Shown piece after piece: positions 60,376 through 64,000 of a stretch of 64,000 bases of DNA; the stretch's first letter is position 1; each line of letters opens with the position of its first letter. The notes below the pieces were generated by a model that saw only the letters and a program-made list of their open reading frames with translations, was not told the origin of the DNA and searched no databases. Both the position numbers and the translations under genes were made by a program. Origin of the DNA: Rhabditophanes sp. KR3021 (lineage: Eukaryota; Nematoda; Chromadorea; Rhabditida; Alloionematidae); the NCBI GenBank assembly GCA_963281155.1, contig CAUJLY010000002.1:7502001-7566000 (forward strand). The letters run 5' to 3'.

Positions 60376-62784
60376 TCAGACTTGTTCCAGTAACTCCGAC
60401 CGAAGATTTGGAGTCAACAGAAGCATTGCGGATCTTGCGAGCCTTGCTTTTCTTTTGGGGGGGCTGTTGTCGCCGACGGTAGCTTTCAATTGACGGTTCA
60501 CCAGGTTTCTGTACATGCCTTCGTCTTCCATGAGAGAGGAGTGAGTTCCGGATTGGACGATTTCCCCATTATCGAACACAAGGATCCGGTCAGCCTTTTC
60601 GATGGTAGAGAGACGATGGGCAATGATGATGGTTGTTCTTCCGTCAGAAGATTTCTCCAAAGCTTCTTGGACGATCGCTTCACTTTCCCCATCCAGGGCA
60701 CTGGTACTTTCATCCAGCAACAAGATCTTAGGGTCTCTGGTCATAGAGCGGGAGATTGAGATTCGCTGGATTTGTCCGCCACTCCACATGCATCCCTTCT
60801 CTCCACACATGGCATCATAGTTGTTGTCCTTGGCCATGATGAAGTCGTGGCAATTAGCCATCTTGGAAGCTTTCAACATGTCGTCAGTGGTAGCCCATTC
60901 GCAAGCGTAGAGGATGTTGTCGCGCACCGTTCCTGAATACAGAATTGGATTTTGGGCAACTAAAGAAACTCGGTTGTGGAGCCACTTGTGTTGGATGTCC
61001 TCGATTTTGATGTCGTCAATCAAGATTTCTCCACTTTGAGCCGTGTAGAAGCGTTCCAGCAAACTAACGATACTTGACTTCCCTGCCCCACTAGGTCCGA
61101 CTAGGGCAACTGTCTCACCTGGGTGAACGGTGAAGCTCACGTTCTTGAGGACGACTTGATTAGGACGGGTAGGGTAACTGAGTTGGACGTTCTTGAATTC
61201 GATTTTGCCCTTGATGTCTGGAGTCAGAGTGCCGTCGTACTTGATCTTTGGTTCACGGAGGATATATTCAAATACTTTTCTGGAAGCACCCACAGACTGC
61301 ATCAGGCCCGAGAAGACCCACGAAATTTGGAGCATGTTTTCGCCAAGTTGAATTTGATACAGTAGGAACTTCAGCAATTGGTCAGAAGTCATGCGGTTCG
61401 AGATGACGAGATGGCCGCCATAGAACAAGACGGTGACAAGGATGGCGTTGTCGCAAAATTCATTCAACCAAGTGTAAGCCATGTAAGCTAGTGACTCCTT
61501 TTTCCTGACATCCAACGTCTTTCCTAGGTACTCTTCAAACTTGTCAGCTTCTCCTTTCTCGGCGGCAAAAGATCTAATAGTACGCATGGTACTCAACACC
61601 TCATCCGCTTTCTTGTTGGCGTCGGCAATGGTCAGTTGAGTTCTTTCTCCGAGGATATCGTAGTAGGTTCCGAAGATTTTGGAGATGAATCCAAGTAGCG
61701 GCACAACAATCAGGGTAACCAGGGCAAGTCTCCAACTCATGGCAAACATAAAGGCCATCGCCCCACACAACATAACACTGTTTCTCATAAACACATTCAA
61801 GTTAGTTGAAATCAAACTAGACATCTTCTCGCAATCAGAGGTCAGTCTTGAACTAATGGCCCCAGTTTCGGCTTCATCGAAAAACCCGATCTCCTGCTTC
61901 GTCAAAGACCGGAACAAGTCATTTCTCATTCTCTTGTGGATCAATGATGTGGCGTACAGGAAAGTCCCCCCTCTAAGTCCAGAAAAGGATGTGGCAAGCA
62001 TGGTGAGGCAAGCCATCAAGATAACAGAATTGACCAAAGAATCATAAGCAGCATCTTTGCTTCCACCTTTGACGATGTTGGCAAGGACTGTTCCGGTGAT
62101 GTAAGGGATGAAGATGCGAGCAGTAGAGTAGATGGTCAGGAAAAAGAACCCTCCGCAGAACCAGTTGATGTGGTGCTTGCAGTAGACAACAATCTTGATG
62201 ACGTGAGACAGGGTGGTCAGTTTCTCCTCCAAATCGGCAGCCTCTTCAATGTCTTCCTCTTCAATGAGGGGTTCGGATTGACTTTTGTTGCCGATTGTAA
62301 CGATGTTGCGGAGGTATTTGTGGCAGACTCGGAGCCAGGTTGGAGTGGTCTTGGTGTGGAGGTAGAGACACCAAAACACGGTCAGGAACAAATTAGAAAG
62401 CATATTCCAGCCGATTGAGATGTAGAGTCCGGGGTAGGTGTGGCATTCCGTTCTCTCAGACAAAGCCAATATCTTGACGAGGCAGTAAGACCAGGAGACG
62501 AAGTTCATCGAAATGACACCAACATTCCAATTCAAAACACACTTATTTCCAAAGCACACCAATCCAAACCCAACCAATGTGGCTCTCAACAAAGCCATCC
62601 CAGCAAAATCAAACGGCGAATCCATCCAACTATACCCATCCTGCAGCAGGGCGTACTCCTTGATCCTGGTCAAATTAAAAGACCAGGTAGCATTATAGAA
62701 TCCATAGGAAAGAGAGGTGATGACTAAGTCACAAATAATATACGTGATGGCGATCAAAGGAACCAGTATCCTTGAAACACCCAT
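60376..62784 (-). CDS. half ABC transporter, TAPL/ABCB9-type (worm HAF family)
   Basis: 802 residues from the ATG at 62784 (MGVSRILVPL), chosen because a TTTCAG acceptor lies eight bases upstream. TAPL-type proteins are lysosomal peptide pumps; worm HAF-4/HAF-9 act in gut granules. The order is: an N-terminal TMD0 of about four helices (LIAITYIICDLVITSLSYGF, FVSWSYCLVKILAL), an acidic linker (LIEEEDIEEAADLEEKL), a six-helix core, then one ATPase domain. Walker A GPSGAGKSS 563-571, Q-loop AQNPILYSG, signature WSGGQIQRI at about 667, Walker B ILLLDESTSALD 687-698, H-loop IIIAHRLST at 723. The signature begins Trp rather than Leu. As a half transporter it must dimerise. No introns in the coding region. 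Confidence 0.85.
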   Translation of the reverse strand: MGVSRILVPLIAITYIICDLVITSLSYGFYNATWSFNLTRIKEYALLQDGYSWMDSPFDFAGMALLRATLVGFGLVCFGNKCVLNWNVGVISMNFVSWSYCLVKILALSERTECHTYPGLYISIGWNMLSNLFLTVFWCLYLHTKTTPTWLRVCHKYLRNIVTIGNKSQSEPLIEEEDIEEAADLEEKLTTLSHVIKIVVYCKHHINWFCGGFFFLTIYSTARIFIPYITGTVLANIVKGGSKDAAYDSLVNSVILMACLTMLATSFSGLRGGTFLYATSLIHKRMRNDLFRSLTKQEIGFFDEAETGAISSRLTSDCEKMSSLISTNLNVFMRNSVMLCGAMAFMFAMSWRLALVTLIVVPLLGFISKIFGTYYDILGERTQLTIADANKKADEVLSTMRTIRSFAAEKGEADKFEEYLGKTLDVRKKESLAYMAYTWLNEFCDNAILVTVLFYGGHLVISNRMTSDQLLKFLLYQIQLGENMLQISWVFSGLMQSVGASRKVFEYILREPKIKYDGTLTPDIKGKIEFKNVQLSYPTRPNQVVLKNVSFTVHPGETVALVGPSGAGKSSIVSLLERFYTAQSGEILIDDIKIEDIQHKWLHNRVSLVAQNPILYSGTVRDNILYACEWATTDDMLKASKMANCHDFIMAKDNNYDAMCGEKGCMWSGGQIQRISISRSMTRDPKILLLDESTSALDGESEAIVQEALEKSSDGRTTIIIAHRLSTIEKADRILVFDNGEIVQSGTHSSLMEDEGMYRNLVNRQLKATVGDNSPPKRKARLARSAMLLLTPNLRSELLEQV

Positions 62785-62792
62785 AGTTGAAG

Positions 62793-62799
62793 CTGAAAG
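62793..62799 (-). promoter_or_regulatory. probable trans-splice acceptor for the ABC transporter
   Basis: CTTTCAG followed by CTTCAACT and the ATG. It makes the in-frame upstream methionine (62892) part of an outron rather than the protein. Similar acceptors precede the nuclease, PLD-like and BTB-like genes. Confidence 0.45.
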
Positions 62800-62892
62800 T
62801 AAAGCAAACTTAGTTAAGGAACAATAGGTTTGGGCAAAGAAAGTGGTGACGTCAAAAGGATGAAAGTTAAAAAAAGTTGTAACCACAGACAT

Positions 62893-64000
62893 GTGGGGTG
62901 GTGGAGGAATGGTAAAGTGGTAAGAATGGGTGCGTTTGGTTAGATGACTTCTTTTATGTTGGTCGTTGTTGTACGCTAAAGATCACCTTATGGACTCTGA
63001 CAAAAGCAAAATCATCTAATGTGGTGGTGATTTGGCAATGTACATTGACCGACGTACTTAATAAGATGATTTTTTAGATATGTCATTAGTTTGGTGGTTA
63101 ACAAGGATCGAAGAGTCATCTAAAAATGTTCGATTTGGCTTTAGTGGTACACCTTTTTGGATCATATTTGAGAGTCATCATTTTTAGGTAAAGCACGCAA
63201 TTTTGGTGCATGTTAATATACCGCGCCGATCCTTCTAGAAGGCTATGTATTGACTTCGATGATGATGGTCTAAAATAAAAAGTTGCTAATGATGATTTAA
63301 ATCAACAGAGATCAAGCTTTTTTATAATTTATGAATTGAAAATTAAAAGACAAATGTTAAAAAGTATTTGATATGAGATAAAAAATATTTAATGCAATTA
63401 AAATTATCCTGTATAAAATTAATCCACATAAAAACAAAGTTTCGTCTAACTGACTGGATGTATGACACTTTCAAATATTTAAGAGTAGAGACACTATTGG
63501 GAGGCATCAAAAAATTTATTTTGTAGTTCACAATAATATTGATACTTTCCCATAATTAGAAAACATAGTAGGAAATAAGAAACGCACTTAAACTCTTACA
63601 TTTATCTGAAAGGATTGGGGCTTGATATGACCATTATTGTTTAATATTGACAAAATTAACTAATATTTTACAGATTTTTATTGAATTTTATTTCAAATAA
63701 ATAAGTTATTCTAAGTGAAAACCTAAAAATGATGAATTATTTGTAAAGTGATTGTATCAGTAAAAACAATACCATCTTTCAGTCTACAAGAAATCACTTT
63801 GTCTGAATCTGATTTCATACCTGAAAGTATCTTTAACCAAATATTTGAAAGTCCTTTGAATCTTCAGTTTCACAAGTACATTCAAGCATAACGCCAATAC
63901 GTTCTACCGATTCGGCATTTCTCAAGTAAATTCTTAATACTGCTTTGATATAATTTATATTTGGAAATAATTAGAAATATAATTAGCTGTAAAAATTAAA
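62893..64000. other. intergenic region to window end
   Basis: No coding region recognised. It holds the probable promoter of the ABC transporter gene. Confidence 0.4.

Noticed and set aside
60490..62727. Plus-strand frames opposite the ABC transporter
   Set aside because: Antisense shadows of the transporter; no motif or acceptor of their own.
1..64000. tRNA, rRNA and CRISPR features
   Set aside because: No box-B-like tRNA motif with a matching cloverleaf, no rRNA core sequence and no regularly spaced direct repeats were seen.

Overview
The window looks like a piece of an AT-rich nematode genome. The reasons are: a GPB-2/Gbeta5 gene whose N-terminus follows the worm form; short introns (about 35-50 nt, GTAAGT...TTTCAG) in most genes; several start codons a few bases after a TTTCAG-type acceptor, as expected for spliced-leader trans-splicing; and worm-type orthologues (gpb-2, UBE2Q/ubc-25, a kinesin-6 of zen-4 type, a TAPL-type half ABC transporter). 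A panagrolaimid or other clade IV worm is a guess only.

Layout. 1-2.5 kb: gpb-2, with an insertion in or beside its third intron. 3.1-21 kb: an accessory region with a GIY-YIG/C2H2 nuclease gene, a second gene with a zinc-ribbon plus VSR-like nuclease body, truncated relatives, a decayed LRR-like gene and a BTB-BACK-kelch gene. Most of this appears twice (4594-12315 and 12816-20551) around a 500-N gap. Because the repeat runs exactly to both contig ends, it is most simply two overlapping contigs that were scaffolded without being merged. 21-31 kb: remains of broken host genes (SPT5-like, IgGFc-binding-like, MRPS29/DAP3, mitochondrial carrier), a second BTB-BACK-kelch gene with an in-frame TGA, and an intact secreted protein gene. 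31.7-37.3 kb: an island of two MITD1-C/PLD-like genes and three BTB-like genes (one broken). 38-41.4 kb: decayed repetitive ORFs, including a transposon-like gene.

43.3-63 kb is the conserved half: UBE2Q-type E2, a large two-domain adenylate-cyclase-like membrane protein lacking key catalytic residues, kinesin-6, an ADP/ATP carrier pseudogene, a four-helix membrane protein, a single-exon UPF1-like SF1 helicase and the ABC transporter. These genes are independent housekeeping or signalling functions and show no operon.

The most interesting signal is that the GIY-YIG/C2H2 gene and the VSR-like nuclease gene share nearly the same first exon (about 25 codons), first intron position and about 450 bp of upstream DNA, but have unrelated nuclease bodies. 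It looks like one expression head attached to different DNA-cutting modules, and may be a selfish nuclease family. This is inference from the sequence; no database search was run.
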